Assembly: GCF_035514885.1 (NCBI RefSeq)
Contig: NZ_DATJCH010000017.1
Span: 6,680-70,679 of the forward strand
Reading direction: 5' to 3'
Source: Albibacterium sp035514885
GTDB lineage: Bacteria > Bacteroidota > Bacteroidia > Sphingobacteriales > Sphingobacteriaceae
Length of the DNA stretch: 64,000 nt
Shown here: piece after piece, positions 8,875 through 17,307 of the stretch
How the letters are laid out: each line of letters starts with the position of its first letter
How positions within the stretch are numbered: position 1 is the stretch's first letter
The notes under the pieces: generated by a model
What the model was told of the DNA's origin: nothing
Databases searched by the model: none
The model's input: only the letters and a program-made list of their open reading frames with translations
Made by a program: the position numbers and the translations under genes

Positions 8875-10086
8875 ATGAAAATTTCAAAATTATTAATAGC
8901 CTTGGTGGTCCTGATAGGAATTTCCTTGCCTGAACGTTCATTTTCTCAAGGTTTAGCAGGTGATATAAATGGACTTCAAAGTGTATTGGATCAAGTTTAT
9001 GATGAAATGATTCCGTTGGCAAGTAAACTTATTGGCGTTGCTAGGGGAATAGCAGGATTTGCGGCCTTGTGGTATATCGCATCACGAGTGTGGCGACAAA
9101 TTGCTGCGGCAGAACCCATAGATTTTTATCCATTACTTCGTCCGTTTGGTTTGGGGCTGGCTATTTTGCTTTTTCCCGCTGTCCTCTCTCTAATGAACGG
9201 AATTCTGCAACCCATTGTAGGAGCCACGTCTGGAATGGTTAAAGATTCAGATAGGGCTATTGCCGTTTTACTCGCTCAGAAGGAAAAAGCAATAAAGGAG
9301 TCTGATACATGGGAAATGTACGTTGGTATTGATGGACAAGGTGATCGGGATAAATGGTATAAATACACACATCCTGAGAGTAATGATGGTAGTGGAGAAA
9401 GTATAATGGAAAGCATTGGTAACGACATGAAATTCTGGATGGATAAACAATCCTATAGTTTTCGGAATTCAATCAAGCAATGGATGAGCGAAGTACTTCA
9501 AGTCATTTATGAGTCAGCTGCATTATGCATCAATACAATCCGAACGTTCTATTTAATCGTGTTGGCGATTCTTGGTCCCTTAGTATTTGGTTTTGCTGTT
9601 TTTGACGGTTTTCAACACACCTTAACGGTGTGGCTGGCCAGGTATATCAATGTTTTTCTATGGCTGCCAATCGCCAATATTTTCGGTTCCATTTTAGGGA
9701 AGATTCAAGAAAACATGTTGCAGCTGGATATTAGCCAAGTTGGACTATCAGGAGATACTTTTTTTAGTTCCACCGATACGGCTTACCTCATATTCATGCT
9801 GATTGGGATTGTAGGATACTTTACTGTTCCCAGTGTTGCAAATTATGTGGTGCATGCAGGTGGAGGAAATGGCCTCCTTCAGAAAGTGAATTCCATGGTC
9901 ATTAGTTCCGGTACTACTGTGGTGGCTTCAGGTGTAGCAGCTGGTGGGATGATGGCCGATTCCTTAGGAAATCAACGTGGACAAATGTCTCAAGGGATGG
10001 CTGGCTATGGTCAGAATTCTGGTTATTTCGGAAATGATCAAGGAGGTGAATCCAAGTTTCAGCAGGATAAACCCACGGGAAATTAA
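8875..10086 (+). CDS. traJ: TraJ, polytopic conjugation protein (VirB6/TrbL-like)
   Basis: A 403-residue protein with a signal peptide (cleavage near SFSQGLAG) and several membrane helices at about residues 55-75, 90-115, 215-250, 255-280 and 305-330. The order and the glycine-rich, low-complexity tail (MSQGMAGYGQNSGYFGN) agree with TraJ of Bacteroidota elements, the inner-membrane channel counterpart of VirB6/TrbL. It is preceded by two copies of the intercistronic hairpin and followed by traK after 19 bp. Length is in the usual range. Confidence 0.85.
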   Translation: MKISKLLIALVVLIGISLPERSFSQGLAGDINGLQSVLDQVYDEMIPLASKLIGVARGIAGFAALWYIASRVWRQIAAAEPIDFYPLLRPFGLGLAILLFPAVLSLMNGILQPIVGATSGMVKDSDRAIAVLLAQKEKAIKESDTWEMYVGIDGQGDRDKWYKYTHPESNDGSGESIMESIGNDMKFWMDKQSYSFRNSIKQWMSEVLQVIYESAALCINTIRTFYLIVLAILGPLVFGFAVFDGFQHTLTVWLARYINVFLWLPIANIFGSILGKIQENMLQLDISQVGLSGDTFFSSTDTAYLIFMLIGIVGYFTVPSVANYVVHAGGGNGLLQKVNSMVISSGTTVVASGVAAGGMMADSLGNQRGQMSQGMAGYGQNSGYFGNDQGGESKFQQDKPTGN

Positions 10087-10105
10087 CAATTTAACAATTA
10101 CGCAT

Positions 10106-10723
10106 ATGTTTCAGCAATTAAAAAACATCGATACAGCATTTAAGCATATAAAGGTTTTTAGTGCGGTCTTAATAATAGCCTGTATATTCATTTCCAGCTT
10201 TTCATTGGTGAAAAGTTATCAAGCGGTGCAAGTTGCCCAAAATCGGATCTACATTTTGGCTAACGGAAAAGCCTTAGAAGCTTTTTCGGCTGGCAGAAAA
10301 GAAAATATTCCCGTTGAAGCGAAGGATCATGTAAAAATGTTCCATCAACATTTTTTCTCCCTGGATCCAGATGATCAAGTTATTAAAACCAACGTAAGCA
10401 AAGCACTTTATTTGGCTGATGGTTCCGCAAAGTCTCAATACGATAACCTAAAGGAAAAAGGATACTATTCCCAACTGATTTCTGCGAACATTAGCCAGAA
10501 GATCAACGTGGATAGCATTCAACTCGATTTAGATCAATACCCTTATTTTTTTCGATGTTATGCTACACAGGAATTGATTCGCTCTACCTCTGCCACAACC
10601 AGAATGCTGATAACTGAAGGGTATCTGCGAAATGTAAGTCGATCAGACAATAATCCTCATGGCTTTTTGATTGAGCGGTGGCAGACCATAAGCAACCATA
10701 ATATGACAATAGAATCTAACTAA
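10106..10723 (+). CDS. traK: TraK, VirB8-like conjugation protein
   Basis: A 205-residue bitopic protein: short cytosolic N-terminus (MFQQLKNIDTAFKHIKV), one TM helix at about residues 17-37, then a periplasmic domain. The pattern NRIYILANGKALEAFSAGRKENIPVEAKDHVKMFHQHFFSLDPDD is characteristic of TraK. VirB8-like proteins nucleate assembly of the mating channel. I chose the ATG at 10106, just after the traJ stop; a longer in-frame start at 9977 would lie inside traJ. The gene is one base from the next cistron. Confidence 0.88.
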   Translation: MFQQLKNIDTAFKHIKVFSAVLIIACIFISSFSLVKSYQAVQVAQNRIYILANGKALEAFSAGRKENIPVEAKDHVKMFHQHFFSLDPDDQVIKTNVSKALYLADGSAKSQYDNLKEKGYYSQLISANISQKINVDSIQLDLDQYPYFFRCYATQELIRSTSATTRMLITEGYLRNVSRSDNNPHGFLIERWQTISNHNMTIESN

Positions 10724-10724
10724 T

Positions 10725-10946
10725 ATGTTTTTTAATAAGAAAAAAGCACCGCTGAAAAAAGTCGATCAGGACGTTGCTGCTAGAAAAATTGCCGATCAAA
10801 TAATTAAATTTCAGATTAGTATAGCGGACTTTTTAAATGTAAAAACAGCGCATTACACCAAGTCCCAGAAGCAGATTTTATTATTCATCGTTAGTGTGTT
10901 TTTTAGTGCCCTAAGTCTTTACCTGATCTTTAATTCTCTCTTATAA
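10725..10946 (+). CDS. Small TraL-position membrane protein
   Basis: A 73-residue protein with a basic, hydrophilic N-terminus (FFNKKKAPLKKVDQDVAARK) and one C-terminal TM helix (ILLFIVSVFFSALSLYLIF). It lies exactly between traK and traM, where TraL lies in CTnDOT-like operons, and it is translationally packed against traK (one-base gap). The sequence itself is not distinctive enough for me to assign the traL name. It is likely an inner-membrane accessory of the transfer complex. Confidence 0.65.
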   Translation: MFFNKKKAPLKKVDQDVAARKIADQIIKFQISIADFLNVKTAHYTKSQKQILLFIVSVFFSALSLYLIFNSLL

Positions 10947-10976
10947 CAGATTCTTTCACCTTTTAAATTTATTATC

Positions 10977-12086
10977 ATGAAAAAACAATCAGCGGAAACG
11001 CTCCAAAAAAGAAAATTTTTAATGGTGTTACCCTTGCTCATTTTACCATTTGTTACTTTGGCATTTTGGTCTTTGGGAGGGGGCAAAAACACCATGCCCA
11101 CCTCGATTCCCGAGAATCAGACAGGCTTTAATATGGATTTGCCTGCTGCAAAGTTTGACAAGTCAGAAAAACAGGATAAACTAAGTATCTATGAAGCCTC
11201 TGAAAAAACCAATGTCCTAACCAATGATTCTGGCGGCGACATTTTCAATTCGTTGGCGTTTCCCAATTCCAATGAAACATTGCTTAACTCCAATGAAGAA
11301 AAGATCAATGAAAAACTTGCGGAAATTGATGCACAAATCAATAGCTCAGTACTTCCATCAAATGCCTACGCACCAGTAGCGACTAATGCCTATGAAATTT
11401 CCTCTAAGATGAGTGAAGATGTGGATCGGCTTGAAAAATTAATGTTGTCTTTTCAAGTGGATGGGGGCGAGGATAAAGAAATGGAACAGTTGAATGCGGT
11501 ATTGGATAAAATTATCAAGATTCAATATCCAGATTTCGAAAAGGCTTCTGTTCAAGAAAAGGGTATCAACACAGAGGGCGGTGTTTTTGCCGTTCATGAT
11601 CCGAATGTTGATGATGTTGAAAGTTATCGATCAAATGCCATTCAGGCGACCATCCATGAAGATCAGGATATTGTTTCAGGATCTGTGATTAAACTACGGT
11701 TGTTAGACAGTATCCAGGTCAATGAAGCACTGATCCCCAAAAATAGCTTTATTTATGGTGTGGCGGCGATTGATGATGAACGGTTAAAGATCGAGATTGC
11801 TTCACTTCGGTATCAAAACTCCATATTTCCAGTTTCTTTATCGGCTTATGATCTGGATGGGCTTGCAGGCTTATACATTCCAGGTGCAATAGCTCGTGAT
11901 GCATCAAAAGAAGGCATAAACGATGCTATACAAAGTATTCGAATGATGTCTTTAGATCCTTCGCTTTCTGCACAGGTGGCTGATGCTGGTATTCATGCAA
12001 CGAAAGGCCTCTTTAGAAAAAAGGTTAAACAAGTTCGGGTTAAAGTGAAAGCAGGTTACCAACTATTGCTTCGAGATAAAAAATAA
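10977..12086 (+). CDS. traM: TraM, conjugative transposon protein (VirB10-like)
   Basis: A 369-residue protein with a single N-terminal TM helix (about residues 12-32, KFLMVLPLLILPFVTLAFWSL), a long low-complexity acidic linker, and a conserved C-terminal beta-rich domain. That domain includes IVSGSVIKLRLLDSIQVNE, PKNSFIYGVAAIDDERLKI and LAGLYIPGAIARDASKEG, which are diagnostic for Bacteroidota TraM. The role is VirB10-like, spanning the periplasm to couple inner and outer membrane parts. It is followed by copy 3 of the hairpin element and then traN. Confidence 0.9.
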   Translation: MKKQSAETLQKRKFLMVLPLLILPFVTLAFWSLGGGKNTMPTSIPENQTGFNMDLPAAKFDKSEKQDKLSIYEASEKTNVLTNDSGGDIFNSLAFPNSNETLLNSNEEKINEKLAEIDAQINSSVLPSNAYAPVATNAYEISSKMSEDVDRLEKLMLSFQVDGGEDKEMEQLNAVLDKIIKIQYPDFEKASVQEKGINTEGGVFAVHDPNVDDVESYRSNAIQATIHEDQDIVSGSVIKLRLLDSIQVNEALIPKNSFIYGVAAIDDERLKIEIASLRYQNSIFPVSLSAYDLDGLAGLYIPGAIARDASKEGINDAIQSIRMMSLDPSLSAQVADAGIHATKGLFRKKVKQVRVKVKAGYQLLLRDKK

Positions 12087-12105
12087 AATTTAAATAGAAT
12101 ATATC

Positions 12106-12174
12106 ATGAAACCATTATAAGCGTTTACAAAATAATTCACACCCGAGATGGATATTTGCTCATAATAGGTTCAT
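12106..12174 (+). repeat. Intercistronic hairpin element, copy 3
   Basis: Left arm ATGAAACCATTATAAGC (12106-12122) and right arm GCTCATAATAGGTTCAT (12158-12174) pair at 14 of 17 positions. The inner ATTAT/ATAAT pair replaces ATCAT/ATGAT of copy 2. The right arm ends 22 bases before the traN start, nearly the same offset as copy 2 to traJ. Confidence 0.65.
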
Positions 12175-12196
12175 AGCCACTTAAACTAAAATTCTG

Positions 12197-12775
12197 ATGA
12201 AAACATTAAAATTCACAGCAATACTAATGCTGTACATGATTCAGCCGATTACTTACGCACAAGATCGAATTATTCCGATAGAAGCTGGAGTTGAAAGAAC
12301 AGGGCACCAGAATAAATCGAATTCAGATGAAGATCGCTATTCGCTTGAGAATCTTTGCAGGAAACTGTATGGTATAGGAAAATTTGAAACAAGTGATCGA
12401 GATAAAAATGGAAAAGCATCCGCTCAATTAGGGAGGTTTTGGGTTTATGGAAATACGCTTTTCTATAAACTAAAGGTAAATAATCAGTCGAATATTAATT
12501 TCGACATTGATTTTATTCGGTTCTATGTGAGGGATTTGAAAACGGCGAAACGCACAGTTACCCAGGAATGGGAATTGTATCCGTCGTATTCATATGGTAC
12601 TCATGATAAAACTGTTGATGCCCAGAGCTCAGGTCAATACGTTTTTGCACTCGACAAATTTCCGATTACAAAGGATAAAGCACTTTTCATTGAGGTTTAT
12701 GAAAAGAATGGAGGGAGGCACCTGTATTTAAAAGCGAAACAATCCGATATTGAGAATGCGAAATCCTTCCAATAA
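12197..12775 (+). CDS. traN: Short TraN-like protein (DUF4138; VirB9-like C-terminal domain)
   Basis: A 192-residue protein with a signal peptide (cleavage near ITYAQD). Residues about 90-185 contain the DUF4138/TraN core: NINFDIDFIRFYVRDLKTAKRTVTQEWELYP and FIEVYEKNGGRHLYLKAK. From memory of the family, full TraN proteins run to about 280-300 residues, with an N-terminal beta domain before this core; that domain is missing here although the signal peptide is intact. It may be a natural short form or the result of an internal deletion. It is the last recognisable core tra gene in view. Confidence 0.8.
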   Translation: MKTLKFTAILMLYMIQPITYAQDRIIPIEAGVERTGHQNKSNSDEDRYSLENLCRKLYGIGKFETSDRDKNGKASAQLGRFWVYGNTLFYKLKVNNQSNINFDIDFIRFYVRDLKTAKRTVTQEWELYPSYSYGTHDKTVDAQSSGQYVFALDKFPITKDKALFIEVYEKNGGRHLYLKAKQSDIENAKSFQ

Positions 12776-13010
12776 TTCTCCCGAATTATCAGCAGAGAAA
12801 AGAGGGGAGCTTTTAGACTTTCTTCGGAAGGAAGCACATGTAAAGAAAACGTGGATCAATACTCAAGGAAAACCCGTTTCTGATGTTATAGCCGCTTTAT
12901 GGTGCTTCAACAGGGACTCAGATGGGAATAGACCAAAGAATATCCAAGGACTAAGTTCGTTCAAAAATGCCCTCAGAATAATTTATGAAAATCTATTAAT
13001 TATAAAATTT

Positions 13011-13802
13011 ATGAACACACAAAATCTAGAATTTCTGCAATCCAATTTAAAGTATTTTGGTTTCGGAGACAAGCTTAATGAAGCTTTGGAAAAAAACATT
13101 AGCGATCAACAGAAAGAGTTTCAGCTCAAACTGGAAATTCCTCATTTCAACAACAAGATGGATTATACGCTCCATTTTAAAAAATCAGACTCTACTGATA
13201 TGTATTTTTTTAACCGCTATGACGCTGCGATACAAAATGATAAGTCAGAACTAAATAAGAATCAAACCTTTTACATTAATAAGGGAAATGGGGTAACTGC
13301 AAAGGAAGCCTATAATTTATTGGAGGGACGTTCCGTCTTTAGAAATCTGATTAACAGGAATGGAAACCCCTATAGTGCTTGGTTAAAGATTGACTTTGAA
13401 AATAAAGATGATAAGGGGAATCATAAGTTAAAACAGTTTAGTGAGCAATATGGCTATGATTTGGAAAAGACACTTTCTAATTTTCCAATCAAAGAAATGG
13501 GTAGTGAGGAACAAAAATTGATGCTTATTAGTTCATTGAAGAAGGGTAACGTCCAGCAGGTTACGATGGAAAGGGACGGGAGTCAATCAAAGTATTTCAT
13601 TGAGGCGGTACCGCAATATAAAAACATCAATGTGTACGATCCGAAAATGAATATGGTTAAACGACAAACTGTTCAGAAAGAGAATTCAATTATCGAACAA
13701 TCTACGGGTCAAAAAACTGCGGCTAAAAAAGAGCAAAAACAAGATGTTGATGACAGCGGCCCCAAAAAGAAGCAAACAAGAAAAAAGAAATTAAGTGTTT
13801 GA
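13011..13802 (+). CDS. Cytosolic hypothetical protein of conjugative elements
   Basis: A 263-residue soluble protein with no signal or TM segment. It begins MNTQNLEFLQSNLKYFGFGDKL; the middle has KMDYTLHFKKSDSTDMYFFNRYDA, QTFYINKGNGVTAKEAYNLLEGRSVF and WLKIDFENKDDKGNHKLKQF; the end is lysine-rich (KKKQTRKKKLSV). The pattern is familiar from Bacteroidota mobile elements, but I know no function; the basic tail could bind nucleic acid. I use the ATG at 13011; the frame is open back to 12750, but that upstream part overlaps traN and looks non-conserved. It ends five bases before a strong terminator, so it closes the tra transcript. Confidence 0.65.
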   Translation: MNTQNLEFLQSNLKYFGFGDKLNEALEKNISDQQKEFQLKLEIPHFNNKMDYTLHFKKSDSTDMYFFNRYDAAIQNDKSELNKNQTFYINKGNGVTAKEAYNLLEGRSVFRNLINRNGNPYSAWLKIDFENKDDKGNHKLKQFSEQYGYDLEKTLSNFPIKEMGSEEQKLMLISSLKKGNVQQVTMERDGSQSKYFIEAVPQYKNINVYDPKMNMVKRQTVQKENSIIEQSTGQKTAAKKEQKQDVDDSGPKKKQTRKKKLSV

Positions 13803-13807
13803 TCATG

Positions 13808-13836
13808 AATGAGCCCAATGGGCTCATTTGTTTTTT
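13808..13836 (+). terminator. Strong terminator closing the tra operon
   Basis: AATGAGCCC (13808-13816) and GGGCTCATT (13820-13828) form a perfect 9-bp stem with a 3-nt loop, followed by TGTTTTTT. It starts six bases after the stop of the preceding gene. Confidence 0.9.
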
Positions 13837-13913
13837 CAGTAATTTCTCAATTTAAAAATGATTCGTTAAATTTAAAAGATATTGTTTTTTTATTGCCTCA
13901 TAAACCGCTTGTT

Positions 13914-14456
13914 ATGAAAAATATTATCGCATTATTTATTTCCGTACTGATTCTATCATCTTGTGGTTCACAAGAAAAATTAAATAGAGAAACGGCTCTA
14001 AAAATTCTCAAAGAAAACCAGGGAAACTCAAAAGTTAGCACCTATTCTATTTTTATTACTGACCCAACTTACGCCAAAAGGATGATTGACGCAGGATTGG
14101 AAGATGATGGATTATTAAAAGTGAAACGTACTCAAAAGCTAATCGAAGTAGGTGAACCACTAATTATTTTTACTGAGAAATCTCTGCCTTATTTAATAAA
14201 TCAAACTGAAGAAGATAAAGCGGATAGGATTCAACGTGTTAAAATTGCGGATGAAGTAATTGATCAAGTAACAGGTATTCAAATGTTAGAAGGAGGAAAT
14301 CGGGCTGTTGTGGAATATAATGTATCTTTTAAGAATATTAGCCCTTTCTCTAAGTTATACAAGGAGAATTTGAATAATAATGAAGCTCGTAAAGTTGACT
14401 TTATACTTTATGATGATGGATGGAGGACTAAGATCGCACCTTATTATTCCAATTAG
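13914..14456 (+). CDS. Predicted lipoprotein of unknown function
   Basis: A 180-residue protein starting MKNIIALFISVLILSSCGSQ, a clear lipoprotein signal with lipobox LSSC (cysteine at residue 17). The rest is a soluble mixed domain with no recognised motif. I chose ATG 13914 because the signal peptide begins there; an in-frame ATG at 13809 falls inside the terminator hairpin. It lies just outside the tra transcript and probably has its own promoter. A role at the cell surface is inferred only from the lipobox. Confidence 0.7.
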   Translation: MKNIIALFISVLILSSCGSQEKLNRETALKILKENQGNSKVSTYSIFITDPTYAKRMIDAGLEDDGLLKVKRTQKLIEVGEPLIIFTEKSLPYLINQTEEDKADRIQRVKIADEVIDQVTGIQMLEGGNRAVVEYNVSFKNISPFSKLYKENLNNNEARKVDFILYDDGWRTKIAPYYSN

Positions 14457-14888
14457 TTAAGTTTCAACTAGAAAGCGAAAAACCTTCCACCTTTGGATAA
14501 ATCACCCGCATTTTCTCCGCTTCGGGTTGATGCGTAATCAACCTTCTTAGGTTAAAAAAAGCACACCAGTTTTTAATTACTCCATTTATTCTATAAGTCT
14601 CCGTACGTTCTCCTTAGCGAGAGTGGATATTCCCATTACGTATATAGTAATTAGTTCCCCTGAATGTAGTTCACGGTTTATAAAGAGTTATATTATTAAC
14701 ACATCAATTATCCCACAATTTAGCCTCCTATTCCTCACATAGGTTCGCTGACGCCAAGGTGTATTTGAAAAATGGGTATCCCCGAAGAGGGAGCCTCCGC
14801 ATTTTTAAAATCTCCACCTTGCCCTTAGTGCCTAATAGAGGCAGGTAAAGTGCCATAATTAATTTATTAACTTTTAAAATTTAAGATT
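14457..14888 (+). promoter_or_regulatory. 432-bp non-coding region before the radC-like gene
   Basis: No convincing coding frame is seen. The stretch is richer in local pairing than its surroundings, notably the long stem at 14755-14821 listed separately and a smaller one near 14830-14855 (TGCCTAATAGAGGCA). I see no clean TAnnTTTG promoter. Confidence 0.4.
14755..14821 (+). ncRNA. Structured RNA leader upstream of radC-like gene (candidate)
   Basis: Three nested pairings stack in one hairpin: CAAGGTG (14755-14761) with CACCTTG (14815-14821), AAAAATG (14768-14774) with CATTTTT (14800-14806), and TCCC (14779-14782) with GGGA closing the loop near 14789-14792. It ends 67 bases before the start codon. 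It could be a regulatory leader or a free small RNA; no known riboswitch class was recognised. Confidence 0.45.
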
Positions 14889-15359
14889 ATGGCTACGCAA
14901 CAAGATCAGATTTCATTGTACCAGGTATCAGAAATCAATTTATCCTACAGACCCAAATTTAAAGCGTCTGAACGACCAAAGATAACGTCATCCAAAGACG
15001 CCTATGACATCCTATACAATAATTGGGATTTAGATAAAATCGAACTACTGGAACAGTTTAAAATCTTATTATTGAATCGAGCAAATAAAGTGATTGGAAT
15101 ATTTCAAGTTTCATCAGGAGGAGTTGCTGGAACAGTTGCAGATCCAAAACTGATTTTTTCAACCGCATTGAAAGCTTGTGCAAGTTCCATCATTTTAAGT
15201 CATAATCACCCTTCTGGAAACTTGCAACCAAGTCCGCAGGACATTGAATTAACCAAGAAGATTAAAACTGGAGGAAGTTATTTAGATATTATGGTATTAG
15301 ATCATGTTATCATAACACCTGACCGTTATTATTCATTCGCAGATGAGGGAATGATTTAA
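14889..15359 (+). CDS. radC: RadC-like JAB/MPN-domain protein
   Basis: A 156-residue version of the RadC (DUF2466) family containing only the JAB metalloprotease-like domain. The metal-binding signature SHNHPSGNLQPSPQD (H-x-H-P-S-G ... S-x-x-D) is at about residues 100-114, preceded by the conserved KVIGIFQVSSGG strand. The helix-hairpin-helix part of chromosomal RadC is absent. Such short copies are very common on integrative elements and plasmids, next to anti-restriction and single-strand-binding genes; biochemical function is unsettled. It is preceded by a folded leader and its stop codon is part of the terminator stem. Confidence 0.88.
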   Translation: MATQQDQISLYQVSEINLSYRPKFKASERPKITSSKDAYDILYNNWDLDKIELLEQFKILLLNRANKVIGIFQVSSGGVAGTVADPKLIFSTALKACASSIILSHNHPSGNLQPSPQDIELTKKIKTGGSYLDIMVLDHVIITPDRYYSFADEGMI

Positions 15360-15376
15360 GGGGGAAACCCCTTTTT
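15358..15376 (+). terminator. Terminator of radC-like gene
   Basis: AAGGGG (15358-15363) and CCCCTT (15368-15373) form a 6-bp stem closed by a GAAA loop and followed by TTT. The stem overlaps the last two bases of the stop codon. Confidence 0.75.
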
Positions 15377-15528
15377 AAAAGTCTTAACTTAAGGATAAAA
15401 AAAACACTTTATAAACATTTGGAAAAAACCGAATGATATAAAATTTCCATTTTTGCCAAAGCACATTCCCTATAAAGCTTATTCGCATTTCCCTGTTACA
15501 TTCAACTTTCTTTCAATATTCACATGAT

Positions 15529-17307
15529 TTAATTTAATTTCGGTGTATGGGAATTCGGTTCATTCTTCGGCTTGTCCATTTTCATAATGATTGGCATGGC
15601 AAAATCTACACCAGTTAGTATAGCCTCCCCTTCACCAAGTATAGGCAAGAAATCTAATGTGTTTCTATTGGCAGAACTGCATGCATTCGCAATTGCTTCC
15701 TTATCGAAGTGGTTAATTAAGCGATGCACTATAAACGTTCCCATTTGGCTTAAAGTACCAGCGGGAATATCTCTTGGCATTTGGGTGGCTATACATAGAA
15801 ACAATCCGTGCTTACGGCATTCCTTGGCAATTGAATCGAATGAATCTAGTTTAGTGTTTTCAAAGTATTCGTCTTTTACTGACTTATTAAGGAATTGATG
15901 AGCCTCGTCAATAATCAATACTATTGGTGCATTCCCAGCTTTATTCTTTGAATTAAACTCACCTTCTCTTGCTTTTTTCAATAATAATGAACCTATCGAA
16001 TTGGCTATAATCTCTCTTACCTGGAATGAGAAGGGTACTTTATCAAACGCTATTCTAAGCAGTTTTTTATTTTCTTTTTGATCTTTTATAAAAGAATTGA
16101 TCTTATCACTAACGTCTGTTTTAGGAATGTTATCAAAACCAAATAATGATTTAAAGTCATCGTCATTTAAGGTATTATGAATTCGAAGTATTAAACTCGA
16201 AATATTCCCTTGAATACTTTGATTAATATTTGCCCCCCAAGATGTTCCGTTTAAATATAAACACTCATTATTTAATTGGGTGGTTAATTTTGAAATATCA
16301 AAAACGATACTAAACGGATCTTCTAGTTCTTTCGCATATAGTGCACACAACCTATTATATGCAGATGTTGTTTTGCCCAACTTGACTAAACATCCGTTTG
16401 TTACTTCTAGGTGTAATGTGCTTCCTCCCTTACCCTCAAACGAAAATGTAGCCGTATTCCCATCGACGGTTACATCAAAATTATCCTTATCTCTCTTTAG
16501 TATACTCACGAGTCTCAACGATTTGATTGCTTCCAGTAAAGTGGGTTGTTGAACCTGACCTGAAGGCCTAAACATTACAAATAAATCAGCAATGGAAAGA
16601 TTAGTATAGTGCAGGATACTATTGTCGACTAACTTTGAGACACAAGTCTCTTTTAAAGCATCAAATCCTTCATACTCGCCAGTTGCATCTATTAAAATCA
16701 CTTTGTTTCCCGATCCTATTAGTGATTCCGTTAATTTAGCTACGGTAAAGCTCTTACCACCACCAGTAGTGCCAACAATAGCACAATGCCGTCCAAACAA
16801 AGCTTGCATATTAATCTTTACGGCGGCATTAGCATCTGAGACAAGCTTGCCGATTGTTATCGTATTCACTTCCTCCTCTGGCTTCACACCAAACCTCTCC
16901 ATATACTTCTGCACTAACTCCCCTGAGCTAACGTAGACCTTCGCTCCAATATTTGGATAGGAAGACAAACCTTTCTTTACATTAAATGGGTTGTACAAAT
17001 CGAACGATAATAGTATTTCAATTTTACCTGATGGATGAAAATTATTTGTTTGGAAGGCTTTCTCGTTAAGGGATAGGCGCTCAGATTCAGGTAATGACAA
17101 TTCCACTAATCTTCCAAGGAAACCGTATCTATCCCCTTCTATTACTACAAAGCTCCCTACTAGACCACCATTATACTCTTCTCCATAATGCGTAAAACTA
17201 TTTAATAAAACCGATGAAGGAAAGTGTATTTTAACAAATTGTGGTAGTACTTGACTGATATACCCTATGAAATAATCATGCTTAAATGGATTTATTTTAC
17301 CTGTCAC
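15529..17307 (-). CDS. herA: HerA-like hexameric ATPase of a SIR2-HerA defence pair
   Basis: A 592-residue HerA/FtsK-superfamily ATPase (DUF87). An N-terminal HAS-barrel-like beta region (about 1-165) precedes the ATPase. Walker A is GTTGGGKS (179-186) followed by VAKLTESLIGSGNKVILIDATGEYEG; Walker B is IVLIIDEAHQFLN at about 460-472; a C-terminal HRLINHFDKEAIANACSSA segment carries the sensor/arginine-finger region. It overlaps the SIR2 gene upstream by 11 bases, so the two are co-expressed. SIR2-HerA pairs are an established antiphage system, in which HerA forms a DNA-translocating ring that scaffolds the NADase. The frame is intact and of usual length. Confidence 0.88.
   Translation of the reverse strand: MTGKINPFKHDYFIGYISQVLPQFVKIHFPSSVLLNSFTHYGEEYNGGLVGSFVVIEGDRYGFLGRLVELSLPESERLSLNEKAFQTNNFHPSGKIEILLSFDLYNPFNVKKGLSSYPNIGAKVYVSSGELVQKYMERFGVKPEEEVNTITIGKLVSDANAAVKINMQALFGRHCAIVGTTGGGKSFTVAKLTESLIGSGNKVILIDATGEYEGFDALKETCVSKLVDNSILHYTNLSIADLFVMFRPSGQVQQPTLLEAIKSLRLVSILKRDKDNFDVTVDGNTATFSFEGKGGSTLHLEVTNGCLVKLGKTTSAYNRLCALYAKELEDPFSIVFDISKLTTQLNNECLYLNGTSWGANINQSIQGNISSLILRIHNTLNDDDFKSLFGFDNIPKTDVSDKINSFIKDQKENKKLLRIAFDKVPFSFQVREIIANSIGSLLLKKAREGEFNSKNKAGNAPIVLIIDEAHQFLNKSVKDEYFENTKLDSFDSIAKECRKHGLFLCIATQMPRDIPAGTLSQMGTFIVHRLINHFDKEAIANACSSANRNTLDFLPILGEGEAILTGVDFAMPIIMKMDKPKNEPNSHTPKLN

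Noticed and set aside
13809..13913. N-terminal extension of the lipoprotein frame (ATG 13809)
   Set aside because: It begins inside the terminator hairpin and precedes a perfect lipoprotein signal; the ATG at 13914 is the plausible start.
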